Below, in pieces: positions 24,536 to 33,457 of a stretch of DNA of 64,000 nt. The notes beneath the pieces were generated by a model that was not told the origin of the DNA, ran no database searches, and was given only the letters and a program-made list of their open reading frames with translations. Each line of letters opens with the position of its first letter. Position 1 is the first letter of the stretch. Origin of the DNA: Coliplasma sp045538555 (lineage in GTDB: Bacteria; Bacillota; Clostridia; Oscillospirales; CAG-382); contig JAZSRP010000016.1 of NCBI GenBank assembly GCA_045538555.1, forward strand, positions 22,782 to 86,781, in the 5' to 3' direction. The translations under genes were made by a program, and so were the position numbers.

Positions 24536-26968
24536 ATGAAGACAGCACTCAAAGTTCTGGCGCTGTTCCTCGCAGTAGTTATGATGGTACCCTTCTTCGC
24601 AGCTTGTAACAAGGGCGAAGGCGATACCTCTTCCGTTACTGACGTTTCCGGAACAACATCCCAGGATGCAACGGATCTTGATGCAGTAAGCAACAAGACC
24701 GCTCCCACACCCACCATTCCCGAGTATGCCGGCGGCGATACACTCGCAGTTGGTTACGACCTCTTCTCACAGAAGTTCAGCCCCTTCTTTGCTACCACTC
24801 AATACGATCAGGATGCAGCAAGCATCACTCAGGTTGGCCTTCTTACCTCTGACCGTGAGGGCAACATCATTCTCAATGGTATCGAGGGTGAGACCATCGC
24901 ATACAACGGCACCGATTACAAATACACCGGTATCGCTGATTGCGAGATCGTTGAGAACGAGGATGGATCTCTCGTTTACAACTTCACTCTCCGCGAGGAT
25001 ATCTTCTTCAGCGATGGCGTAAACCTTACCGCTGACGACGTTATCTTCTCCATGTACGTTCTCTGCGACCCCTCATATGATGGATCCAGCACTCTGTACG
25101 CTGTTCCCATCAAGGGTGTTGAAGAGTACCGTTCCGGTATGGAGCTCCTTTCAAACCTCATCGTAGCTGACTATGCTGCCGGCACCACCGACAACAAAGA
25201 CTTCTACACCGAGGATCAGTACAACACCTACACCGCAGCTCTTGAGGCCGCAATGAAAGCGTTTGCTCAGGAGATCGTTGATTACTGCGTTGTAAACTTC
25301 TCTTCCTACCTCCCCTCAGTTGGCAACAACAATGTTGCTCTCGGTATGTTTGCTTGGGGATTTGGTTCTCCCAACGATGACGGCACATTCACCGATGCTC
25401 TCGGCACCACCTATGATATGACCGAGACATTCCCCACCATCGAGGATTACGTAAAGAACCTTCTTGAGTCCTACGAGTACGACCTCGCTGAGATGAGCAA
25501 GACTGAGTCCGCTGGTACTTCTTTGTTTGATCTGATCGAAGCAGAGATTGGCGATACCTACAGCACTTACGTTGCAGGTGTTGTTACCGGTGAGTCCGCA
25601 GACTATATCTCCGGTATCGAGAAGACCGGTATGTACTCCCTCAAGGTTACTGTTACCGAGTTCTCCGCAAACACTATTTACCAGCTCGGCCTCTCCGTAA
25701 GCCCTCTCCACTACTACGGCAGCAGAGATGCTTACAAATACACCGAGAACAAGTTTGGTTTCACCAAGGGTGACCTTTCTACCATAAAATCCAAGACCAC
25801 CAAGCCCCTGGGCGCTGGTCCTTACAAATTTGTTGAGTATTCTGACGGCCGTATCGTATACGAGCGCAACGAGTACTACTTCAAGGGATGCCCCAAGATC
25901 AAAAATCTGATCTTCCGTGAGACATCCGATGCAAACAAAGTTTCCGGCGTTCTCAGCGGCAGCTTTGATATCACCGATCCCAGCTTCAGCGAGACTGCTG
26001 TAACCGCTGTTAAGGGGGCAAACTCCAACGGCGAGCTTATCGGCGACGTTATCACCACCAACACTGTTGACAACCTTGGCTACGGCTATATCGGCATCTG
26101 CGCAGACACCATGCTCGTTGGTGACGACAAAGCTTCTGAAGAGTCCAAGAACCTCAGAAAAGCATTTGCAACTCTGTTCTCCATCTACCGTGAGTCTGTT
26201 ATCAACTCCTACTACGGCGACAGAGCTTCCGTTATCCAGTACCCCATCTCCAACACATCTTGGGCAGCACCCAAGCCCGCAGATGAGGGCTACAAGCTTG
26301 CATACTCCACCGATGTTGATGGCAATGCTATCTACACCGAAGGCATGACCGAGGAAGAGCAGTATGCAGCAGCACTTGAGGCAGCTGTTGGCTTCTTCAA
26401 GGCAGCAGGCTTCACCTATGACGAGGCAGCAGGCAAGTTCACCGCTGCTCCCGAGGGTGCAAGACTCAACTATGAGTTCATTATCCCCGCTGACGGTATC
26501 GGCGATCACCCCGCATACAACGTTGTTACCAATGCATCCGCTGCACTTGCAACTGTTGGTATCACTCTTGAGATCAACGACCCTAAAGACTCCAACATCC
26601 TCTGGGATGCTCTTGATGCAGGCACCTGCGATATGTGGGCAGCAGCTTGGGGCGCAACCGTAGATCCTGACATGTATCAGGTATACCACAGCGACAACAA
26701 GACCGGATCCAACCACTACCGCATCGCTGATGCTGAGCTTGATGAGCTCATCATGGCTGCAAGATCCAGTGCTGACCAGGCATTCCGCAAGGCAACCTAC
26801 AAAGAGTGCCTTGAGCTGATCATGGACTGGGGTGTTGAGGTTCCCACATACCAGAGACAGAACGCTATCATCATGGCTTCTGCAAAGATCAACATCGATA
26901 CCGTTACACCCGACATCACCACTTTCTGGGGTTGGATGAACGACATCGAGCTTCTCGAGATGAAATAA
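24536..26968 (+). CDS. oppA: oligopeptide ABC transporter substrate-binding lipoprotein (enlarged)
   Basis: An 810-residue family 5 solute-binding protein. The signal peptide ends at FFAAC (lipidated C24), and the SBP_bac_5 fold shows YKYTGIADCEIVENEDGSL, FTLREDIFFSDGVNLTADDV, and GAGPYKFVEY. Most family members are about 540 residues; here an extra segment of roughly 170 residues (about 195-365) splits the core. Ligand is presumably peptides. AGGAGG lies upstream of the ATG. It is followed by a strong hairpin at 27015 and then the permease genes. Confidence 0.92.
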   Translation: MKTALKVLALFLAVVMMVPFFAACNKGEGDTSSVTDVSGTTSQDATDLDAVSNKTAPTPTIPEYAGGDTLAVGYDLFSQKFSPFFATTQYDQDAASITQVGLLTSDREGNIILNGIEGETIAYNGTDYKYTGIADCEIVENEDGSLVYNFTLREDIFFSDGVNLTADDVIFSMYVLCDPSYDGSSTLYAVPIKGVEEYRSGMELLSNLIVADYAAGTTDNKDFYTEDQYNTYTAALEAAMKAFAQEIVDYCVVNFSSYLPSVGNNNVALGMFAWGFGSPNDDGTFTDALGTTYDMTETFPTIEDYVKNLLESYEYDLAEMSKTESAGTSLFDLIEAEIGDTYSTYVAGVVTGESADYISGIEKTGMYSLKVTVTEFSANTIYQLGLSVSPLHYYGSRDAYKYTENKFGFTKGDLSTIKSKTTKPLGAGPYKFVEYSDGRIVYERNEYYFKGCPKIKNLIFRETSDANKVSGVLSGSFDITDPSFSETAVTAVKGANSNGELIGDVITTNTVDNLGYGYIGICADTMLVGDDKASEESKNLRKAFATLFSIYRESVINSYYGDRASVIQYPISNTSWAAPKPADEGYKLAYSTDVDGNAIYTEGMTEEEQYAAALEAAVGFFKAAGFTYDEAAGKFTAAPEGARLNYEFIIPADGIGDHPAYNVVTNASAALATVGITLEINDPKDSNILWDALDAGTCDMWAAAWGATVDPDMYQVYHSDNKTGSNHYRIADAELDELIMAARSSADQAFRKATYKECLELIMDWGVEVPTYQRQNAIIMASAKINIDTVTPDITTFWGWMNDIELLEMK

Positions 26969-27014
26969 TCCGAGAAAAACGGAATAGTACTTGATTTAGT
27001 ACAAAAGTTTTGGG

Positions 27015-27043
27015 TAAGAGTCTGCGGATTCCGCAGACTCTTA
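27015..27043. terminator. strong intercistronic hairpin between oppA and oppB
   Basis: TAAGAGTCTGCGGA and TCCGCAGACTCTTA are perfect inverted repeats separated by one T. No T-run follows, so it is more likely an RNA stability or processing element or a leaky attenuator than a full terminator. It would favour more binding protein than permease. Confidence 0.7.
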
Positions 27044-27098
27044 CTTGAATGCTGGCACTTTTTAATAACCGCTCATTGATTAAGGACGGTGGAATCCT

Positions 27099-28088
27099 AT
27101 GTTGAAGTTTATTACAAAGCGTTTGATGTATTGCACGGTCATACTTTTGCTTGTAATGTTTATCATCTACGTTCTGATGGTATCGTTGCCCTCAGGATAC
27201 GTTGACAGAACAGCAAGAGAGCTTTCAAACCGTGCCGGTGCAACAAAAAGTTATGAACAGCTCAAAGCAGAATTGAATGAACAGTTGGGAATGGACAAGC
27301 CGGTTGTTACGGGCTACATTTCTTGGCTGTCAAAGAGTCTGAAAGGCGATTTTGGCTACAGCTGGGAATGGACTGTTGACGTTGTTGAAAAATTCAATGA
27401 CGTTATTTGGTACAGTTTTTTCCTTTCTGTTGTTGCGTTTGTTTTCCAAACGATAATTGCAATTCCTCTTGGAATTGTTGCTGCAAAGAAGCAATACAGT
27501 ATCACTGACTATACTGTCACGGTTGTTGCGTTGGTAGGTATATCTATGCCGACGTTCTTTGTAGCATCATTGCTAAAAATGATTTTTGCTGTCAAACTCA
27601 GATGGTTTGAGGTTGGCGGTATGAAGGGCAACAACTATGAGAGTTTGTCTGCATTTGGCCAGGTCATGGACGTTATCGCCCATTATGTTCTGCCCGCATT
27701 GACTTTGATTATTATAGGCATCGGCAGCCTTATGCGTTATACTCGTACAAACACACTTGAGGTTCTCAATGCCGATTATATCAGAACCGCAAGAGCAAAA
27801 GGACTTTCTGAAAAGAAGGTCATTGGTTACCATGCATTCCGCAATACCCTGATTCCCATTGTTACAATTCTCGGCGGCTCGCTTCCGGGACTCTTTTCCG
27901 GCGCTCTTATCACCGAGACTTTGTTTGACCTCCGCGGAATCGGATATTGTTCTTACCACTCCATGACAAAGGGTGATATTCCCTTTACCATGTTTTACCT
28001 TGCGTTCTCCGCAATCCTTACTTTGCTGGGAACACTCATTTCCGACATTCTCTATGCGGCGGTCGATCCCCGCGTCAGAGTTGAGTAA
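27099..28088 (+). CDS. oppB: oligopeptide ABC transporter permease OppB
   Basis: A 329-residue inner membrane permease of the DppB/OppB family. TM1 is near residues 10-31, then an extracytoplasmic part with LNEQLGMDKPVVTGYISWL, and five more helices. The ATPase-contact EAA motif is YIRTARAKGLSEKKVIGYHAFRN (about 226-248). Spacing to oppC is 12 bases. Normal family length. Confidence 0.95.
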   Translation: MLKFITKRLMYCTVILLLVMFIIYVLMVSLPSGYVDRTARELSNRAGATKSYEQLKAELNEQLGMDKPVVTGYISWLSKSLKGDFGYSWEWTVDVVEKFNDVIWYSFFLSVVAFVFQTIIAIPLGIVAAKKQYSITDYTVTVVALVGISMPTFFVASLLKMIFAVKLRWFEVGGMKGNNYESLSAFGQVMDVIAHYVLPALTLIIIGIGSLMRYTRTNTLEVLNADYIRTARAKGLSEKKVIGYHAFRNTLIPIVTILGGSLPGLFSGALITETLFDLRGIGYCSYHSMTKGDIPFTMFYLAFSAILTLLGTLISDILYAAVDPRVRVE

Positions 28089-28100
28089 GGGGGTGCCAGA

Positions 28101-30173
28101 ATGAGCCAGAAGAATTTTAATGAAGAACTGAAGAAAAAAGAGCGTTCTCAAACAGAAAACAATGAGAACAAGCCAATGACTCTTGACGATTCTCAGCGCG
28201 TCAAGGTTCTCAGCCCCGGTCAGCTGGTTTTTAAACGTTTTATTCGAAACAAACTGGCTATCGTTGGTACATGCATTCTTCTTTTCATGTTCCTCTTTGC
28301 GTTTGTCGGTCCTGTTTTTTATCCTTACTCTCAGTCTGAGCAGTTCTGGAAATTTGATGACCTGAATCTTGACTACGCTATTGCTACAGACAGAACAGAG
28401 TATCTCAACATCTGGGCTGACGAGAATTATGACCAGAAGAGCATTGACAGAAACATCAGAAACAATATGAACTCTATAATCTCAGGGATGGAGGAGGAAG
28501 GTGTTGACATCAAGGTTGTCACAGACCGCAACGGTGTCAACTATACCGTCCGCAAGCTCGGAGAAAAGGTATATACTCTTGCAACCGAGATGATCGAGAT
28601 TGGTGTTCTCAACGACAAGATTGCTTTTTGTAATTTTAAAAAGCTTCAGGCGCCTGAGTATCAGGGCGAATTTGTTGAGCCCTATGCAGGATTTGTTGAT
28701 TCTATCAATGGAGCTATCAATGACAAGTCGTTCAGATTTGATGGTGAGGACGGATATACTTACAGCATCGAAAGCGCCGGAATCAAAAATTCCTACGTTG
28801 TCTACATACACGGTTATTCAGGAAATATCGACTATACTGTAGAAGAGGAACTGGGCGATGAGTTTGTTTCCGCTGCTGCACAAGCTGCCGAAACCGAGGG
28901 TCTTTCCTTTGAATTTGATTCAAAGAAATACTCACTCACAGCTCTTGAGGATGGCACGTTTATGGTTTACGAGCAGATCGATGCAAACGTTCTGTACGTT
29001 ACCACAGTGTATACCTATGACCTTCTTGAAAAGGGTGAGGAATTTTCCAACCAGTTGAAATTCCTTGTATATTCCAACATATACTCGGGCAAGAACTTTG
29101 ATTATGATGGAAGCACCTATTCTATTGATCCCAACAACGGCGCACCTGTGCTGAAAAAAGACGGTGCTGACTATGCAAGAATTACCACCTTTGCGGTGAG
29201 AACTCCCGCAGGCAATGATACATTTGATGTTGCGTTCAAGGATAAGGTAAATCAAGTTATCACCGCAATGAACAACGACGGTGCAATCACCACTGCGTTT
29301 GATTACGGTGTACCCACAAGAGATTATGAGACAGGTGAGTATGTCTACGACGAGAATGGAAACAATATCGTTGAGAACAGAACAATCACCGTCACTCGCA
29401 AGAACACAGACTATTCACTGCAGTGCATACAGACCAAAAAAGTTTTGGACAGATATGCATCGCCTTCTGCTGAGCATATACTCGGAACCGACGGTGACAG
29501 TATGGATATCTTCTCCCGTATTATGTACGGTGGCAGAATCTCACTGCTTGTTGGCTTTGTAGTCGTTATCATCGAAACAATACTCGGCGTAATCATGGGA
29601 GGTATTGCAGGATACTTTGGCGGTTGGGTTGACAACCTTATCATGCGTATGGTTGACATCTTTTACTGTATCCCCAGCATGCCCATCCTTATTATTCTCG
29701 GATCGTTGTTTGAAACACTTGGAATGGACCCCTATGTACGCTTGATGTGGTTGATGGCGGTTCTTGGATTCCTCGGCTGGGCAGGAATTGCCCGTCTGGT
29801 AAGAGGTCAGATTCTCTCCCTCCGTGAGCAGGAGTTCATGGTTGCGGCAGAATCAACGGGTCTTCGCACCGGACGCAGAATTTTCAAACATCTGGTTCCC
29901 AACGTTATGCCACAGCTTATCGTTTCCGCAACAATGGGTCTTGGCGGCGTTATATTGACAGAATCCACGCTCTCGTTCCTGGGATTGGGCGTAAAGAGAC
30001 CTCTGGCAACATGGGGTACAATGATCAACGCTGTTACACAGTCTATTGAGAGCATGACACAGTATGCATACATCTGGATCCCTGTGGGTCTGCTTATCTG
30101 TCTCACCGTTATCGCTTTCAACTTTGTTGGCGACGGTCTCAGAGATGCATTTGACCCGAAGATGAAGAGATAA
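28101..30173 (+). CDS. oppC: oligopeptide ABC transporter permease OppC with large extracytoplasmic insert
   Basis: A 690-residue permease; family members are usually about 300. TM1 is at about 52-75, and the core resumes near residue 455 with HILGTDGDSMDIFSRIMYGG and five helices, including the EAA loop EFMVAAESTGLRTGRRIFKHLVPN. Between them lies a roughly 370-residue insert on the outer face. It carries recurring short motifs of the form F-x-[FY]-D-x-x-x-Y-[ST]-[IL] (for example FRFDGEDGYTYSI, FEFDSKKYSL, FDYDGSTYSI), so it may be repeated beta units. No frameshift; the insert is in frame. Confidence 0.92.
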   Translation: MSQKNFNEELKKKERSQTENNENKPMTLDDSQRVKVLSPGQLVFKRFIRNKLAIVGTCILLFMFLFAFVGPVFYPYSQSEQFWKFDDLNLDYAIATDRTEYLNIWADENYDQKSIDRNIRNNMNSIISGMEEEGVDIKVVTDRNGVNYTVRKLGEKVYTLATEMIEIGVLNDKIAFCNFKKLQAPEYQGEFVEPYAGFVDSINGAINDKSFRFDGEDGYTYSIESAGIKNSYVVYIHGYSGNIDYTVEEELGDEFVSAAAQAAETEGLSFEFDSKKYSLTALEDGTFMVYEQIDANVLYVTTVYTYDLLEKGEEFSNQLKFLVYSNIYSGKNFDYDGSTYSIDPNNGAPVLKKDGADYARITTFAVRTPAGNDTFDVAFKDKVNQVITAMNNDGAITTAFDYGVPTRDYETGEYVYDENGNNIVENRTITVTRKNTDYSLQCIQTKKVLDRYASPSAEHILGTDGDSMDIFSRIMYGGRISLLVGFVVVIIETILGVIMGGIAGYFGGWVDNLIMRMVDIFYCIPSMPILIILGSLFETLGMDPYVRLMWLMAVLGFLGWAGIARLVRGQILSLREQEFMVAAESTGLRTGRRIFKHLVPNVMPQLIVSATMGLGGVILTESTLSFLGLGVKRPLATWGTMINAVTQSIESMTQYAYIWIPVGLLICLTVIAFNFVGDGLRDAFDPKMKR

Positions 30174-30183
30174 GGAGGTCACT

Positions 30184-31395
30184 ATGGCAAAGAAAGAAAA
30201 AACAAAATCAAGCTCATATATCTCCGGTAAGGAATCCAGCCGTATATCCAGATTCAACCGCAAGCTGACACGCAAGCTTGAAAAGAAATATCACAACGCA
30301 AAAACAAATCCCGAGGTGTACAAAACAAAAATGCGTGACCCCAACAACGTGTTGGAGTGCGATAACGTTTGTACCTACTTCTTCACCGATATCGGCACCG
30401 TAAAAGCTGTTGACGGCGTTACTTTTGATGTTCCCAAAAATACAACGGTAGGTATTGTTGGTGAGTCGGGATGCGGAAAGAGTGTTACATCTCTTTCGAT
30501 CATGCAGCTTCTTCAGCGTCCGGTAGGTCAGGTTGTAGGCGGTGAGATCAGATTCAATTTTGGAGACGGAGAGGCATACAATATCGTCAACACTCCCAAT
30601 TCTGAGATGATGAAGATCCGCGGCAACAAGATCTCAATGATCTTTCAGGAGCCTATGACCAGTCTCAATCCTGTATTCCGTATCGGAATGCAGGTTGATG
30701 AGGTTATCAAGCTTCACAACCCTGAGATGCATGACGAGGAAGTAAAGGAACGCACTATTGAGATGCTCAAAATGGTTGGTATTGCCAACTCAGAGGGCGT
30801 TTACAGTATGTATCCTCACGAGCTTTCGGGTGGTATGCGTCAGAGAATTATGATTGCGATTGCACTTGCCTGCAAGCCCGAGATCATCATTGCTGACGAG
30901 CCCACGACTGCACTTGATGTTACTATTCAGGCGCAGATCCTTGATCTTCTCAAAGACCTGAAAGACAAGGTAAACAGCTCCATCGTGCTTATTACGCACG
31001 ATCTTGGTGTTATTGCCCACATGGCTGATTATGTTGTGGTTATGTATGCCGGCAGAATCGTTGAAAAGGGAACCAGCGAAGATATTTTCCACAATCCTCT
31101 CCATCCCTATACAATCGGTTTGATGAAGAGCAAGCCCGCTATCAACAAGAAAGTGGATTCGCTTTACAACATCCGCGGCAACGTGCCCAATCCTATCAAT
31201 ATGCCCAACCATTGCTATTTCAAGGACCGCTGTGACCTTTGTGTAGAGAAATGTGACGGAAAATATCCGCCATCCATCAAGGTCAGTGATACTCATATTG
31301 TTTCCTGCTGGAAATACGTTGATCAAGGCGAGATCCTTGAATACCCAAAAACTGTGAACGTGGAGGAACTGTTGAATGAACTCTCAAGCAAATAA
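30184..31395 (+). CDS. oppD: oligopeptide ABC transporter ATP-binding protein OppD
   Basis: A 403-residue ATPase. A basic N-terminal extension of about 50 residues precedes the domain. Walker A is GESGCGKSV (about 94-102), the signature is LSGGMRQRIMIAIAL, and Walker B is IIIADEPTTALD. The oligo_HPY region has NPLHPYTIGL and four Cys in CYFKDRCDLCVEKC...SCWK, a pattern tied to a 4Fe-4S cluster in some DppD/OppD proteins. GGAGGTCACT precedes ATG. Its 3' end overlaps oppF by 20 bases. Confidence 0.95.
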   Translation: MAKKEKTKSSSYISGKESSRISRFNRKLTRKLEKKYHNAKTNPEVYKTKMRDPNNVLECDNVCTYFFTDIGTVKAVDGVTFDVPKNTTVGIVGESGCGKSVTSLSIMQLLQRPVGQVVGGEIRFNFGDGEAYNIVNTPNSEMMKIRGNKISMIFQEPMTSLNPVFRIGMQVDEVIKLHNPEMHDEEVKERTIEMLKMVGIANSEGVYSMYPHELSGGMRQRIMIAIALACKPEIIIADEPTTALDVTIQAQILDLLKDLKDKVNSSIVLITHDLGVIAHMADYVVVMYAGRIVEKGTSEDIFHNPLHPYTIGLMKSKPAINKKVDSLYNIRGNVPNPINMPNHCYFKDRCDLCVEKCDGKYPPSIKVSDTHIVSCWKYVDQGEILEYPKTVNVEELLNELSSK

Positions 31396-32416
31396 TACCA
31401 ACAATCCCTCTGAGAACGATTATCTTCTTGAAGTCAATCACCTGAAAAAGTATTTTCCTATCAAATCCAGCTTTTTCAAAATGACCGTTGGCAACGTAAA
31501 AGCAGTTGATGACATTTCATTCAAAATCAAGCGTGGCACAACAATGGGTCTTGTTGGCGAGTCTGGATGCGGAAAAACCACAGTCGGAAAGACGATTCTC
31601 CGTCTTCACAGCATCACTGACGGTGAGGTCAAGTTCAACGGCGTTGACATTTTCAAGCTTGATAAAAAGAGTCTTCGCAAGATGCGCCCCAAGATTCAGA
31701 TCATCTTTCAGGATCCTTATTCCAGCCTTTCGCCCCGTCTTCCCATCGGTGAGATCATCGGTGAGGGTGTGCGTGAGCACGGAATAGTTCCTCCTGAGGA
31801 GTTTGATGATTATATCACCCGCATCATGCGTGCCTGCGGCTTGCAGGAATATCACAAGGACAGATATCCGCACGAGTTCAGCGGCGGCCAGAGACAGCGT
31901 ATCTGCATTGCAAGAGCAATTGCCCTCAATCCTGAGTTTATTCTCTGTGATGAGCCGGTATCGGCACTTGACGTTTCGATTCAGGCACAGATCATCAACC
32001 TTTTGTCCGACCTGCAAAAAGAGTTCAACTTGACATATCTGTTCATTTCCCATGACCTTTCCGTTGTTCAGCATATTTCTGACACGGTTGGTGTTATGTA
32101 CCTGGGTTCAATGGTAGAGTTTGCCGAAACAGATGCACTGTTTGACAAACCTATGCACCCTTACACACAAGCGCTTTTCTCAGCAATTCCCGTTCCTGAT
32201 CCTGATGTAAAAATGGACAGAATTGTTTTGGAAGGCAGCATTCCTTCTCCTGCAAATCCTCCCAGCGGATGCAAATTCCACACTCGCTGCAAGGACTGTA
32301 TGGAGATATGCAAAACCGAGAATCCCTCGTTCAGAGAGATTGAGCCCGGTCACTTTGTGGCGTGCCACCTCTATGATGCGATGGAATCTTTGGAGAACAA
32401 ACAGGACGAGCAATGA
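31376..32416 (+). CDS. oppF: oligopeptide ABC transporter ATP-binding protein OppF
   Basis: A 346-residue ATPase partner of OppD. Walker A is GESGCGKTT (about 60-68), signature FSGGQRQRICIARAI, Walker B FILCDEPVSALD, and oligo_HPY region KPMHPYTQALF. Cysteines in CKFHTRCKDCMEIC...ACHL repeat the OppD pattern. The start lies inside oppD behind GGAGG, so translation is coupled. Its stop overlaps the start of the next small gene (ATGA). Confidence 0.95.
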   Translation: MNSQANNTNNPSENDYLLEVNHLKKYFPIKSSFFKMTVGNVKAVDDISFKIKRGTTMGLVGESGCGKTTVGKTILRLHSITDGEVKFNGVDIFKLDKKSLRKMRPKIQIIFQDPYSSLSPRLPIGEIIGEGVREHGIVPPEEFDDYITRIMRACGLQEYHKDRYPHEFSGGQRQRICIARAIALNPEFILCDEPVSALDVSIQAQIINLLSDLQKEFNLTYLFISHDLSVVQHISDTVGVMYLGSMVEFAETDALFDKPMHPYTQALFSAIPVPDPDVKMDRIVLEGSIPSPANPPSGCKFHTRCKDCMEICKTENPSFREIEPGHFVACHLYDAMESLENKQDEQ

Positions 32417-32667
32417 GCAAAAAAAGAAAGCAGTATGATGACGATGACTGCAGAACCGTTGCCAACATGAATGTTGACGGTATGCCATGGTACGTGGAAC
32501 GTGCCAACAAGGCATCAAAATCAAACGACAACGGCATCCAAATGTCAAAAACCGAGGAGCGAGCCATGCTACGCGGTGTGGTTCTTGCAACCCTTGCGGT
32601 GACAGGTATTTTTGTGCTGGGCGGGCTGCTGTTCATTTTGTTTTGTACAAACATTTGGTTCAAATAA
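32413..32667 (+). CDS. small single-helix membrane protein at the end of the opp operon
   Basis: An 84-residue protein that overlaps the oppF stop by four bases. A charged N-terminal half (KKRKQYDDDD, then VDGMPWYVERAN) precedes one strong helix (about 55-80, VVLATLAVTGIFVLGGLLFI). It has no family that I recognise. Translational coupling to oppF suggests it could be an accessory of the transporter, but that is inference. Confidence 0.75.
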   Translation: MSKKRKQYDDDDCRTVANMNVDGMPWYVERANKASKSNDNGIQMSKTEERAMLRGVVLATLAVTGIFVLGGLLFILFCTNIWFK

Positions 32668-32722
32668 AATCACACAAAAAGGGATCCGCATGGTTCTCTT
32701 TTTGTGTTTGGAGGACATTTTT

Positions 32723-33400
32723 ATGAAACGTTCTGAGATCAACAGAATAATCAAAGAGAATATTGAGTTTATCAAAGAAATGAAATTCTGCCTGCCTCCG
32801 TTTGCTTATTTTTCTCCTGAGGAATGGGCAGATAAGGGCTGTGAGTATAACGAGATCCGTGACAATATGCTGGGCTGGGATGTGACAGATTACGGTCACG
32901 GAGATTTTCAGAAGATCGGTCTTTTCCTTTTCACTATCCGCAATGGAAATCTCAAAACAAATTCCCAAAAGACATATGCAGAAAAGCTTCTGATCTCCGA
33001 TGAGAACCAATACAGTCCCATGCATTTTCATTTTAATAAAATGGAGGATATCATCAACCGCGGCGGCGGAAATATCATCGTGGAAGTTTACAACTGTGAT
33101 GAAAATGAGGGCCTTGCAGATACGGATGTTACCGTAAACATTGATGGATGTACAAGAACCGTCCCGGCGGGCACAAAACTGCGCCTGACACCCGGAGAGA
33201 GCATTACACTGCCCCCCAGACAGTATCACGCATTCTGGGCAGAGGAGGGGTATGGAAAAGTGCTTATCGGCGAGGTTTCAATGGTGAACGACGACAATAC
33301 TGACAACCGTTTTTATGAAACGCAGGGCAGATTTCCTACAATCGAGGAGGATGAACCTCCCGTTCATCTGCTATGCAATGAGTACCCAAAAGCAGATTAA
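32723..33400 (+). CDS. D-lyxose isomerase family protein (cupin)
   Basis: A 225-residue cupin of the D-lyxose/D-mannose isomerase family (YdaE type). The metal-binding set is visible as QYSPMHFHFNKMEDII (two His and a Glu) and the later His in PPRQYHAFW. The family interconverts D-lyxose and D-xylulose, or D-mannose and D-fructose. Start at 32723 has GGAGG eight bases upstream; the longer frame overlaps the previous gene. It is followed by a strong terminator. Confidence 0.87.
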   Translation: MKRSEINRIIKENIEFIKEMKFCLPPFAYFSPEEWADKGCEYNEIRDNMLGWDVTDYGHGDFQKIGLFLFTIRNGNLKTNSQKTYAEKLLISDENQYSPMHFHFNKMEDIINRGGGNIIVEVYNCDENEGLADTDVTVNIDGCTRTVPAGTKLRLTPGESITLPPRQYHAFWAEEGYGKVLIGEVSMVNDDNTDNRFYETQGRFPTIEEDEPPVHLLCNEYPKAD

Positions 33401-33406
33401 AAAAAT

Positions 33407-33442
33407 AACAACGCTTCCGTTTTTTTGGAAGCGTTGTTTTTT
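33407..33442. terminator. bidirectional intrinsic terminator
   Basis: CAACGCTTCC (33409-33418) pairs with GGAAGCGTTG (33427-33436), flanked by A-rich and T-rich runs, between the convergent lyxose isomerase and PTS IIC genes. Confidence 0.88.
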
Positions 33443-33457
33443 GTTGAAAAGAAATTG

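Noticed and set aside
25316..26716. Long reading frame opposite oppA
   Set aside because: It is antisense to a clear oppA, rich in Cys, Gly and Val as expected for a shadow frame, and lacks a ribosome site.
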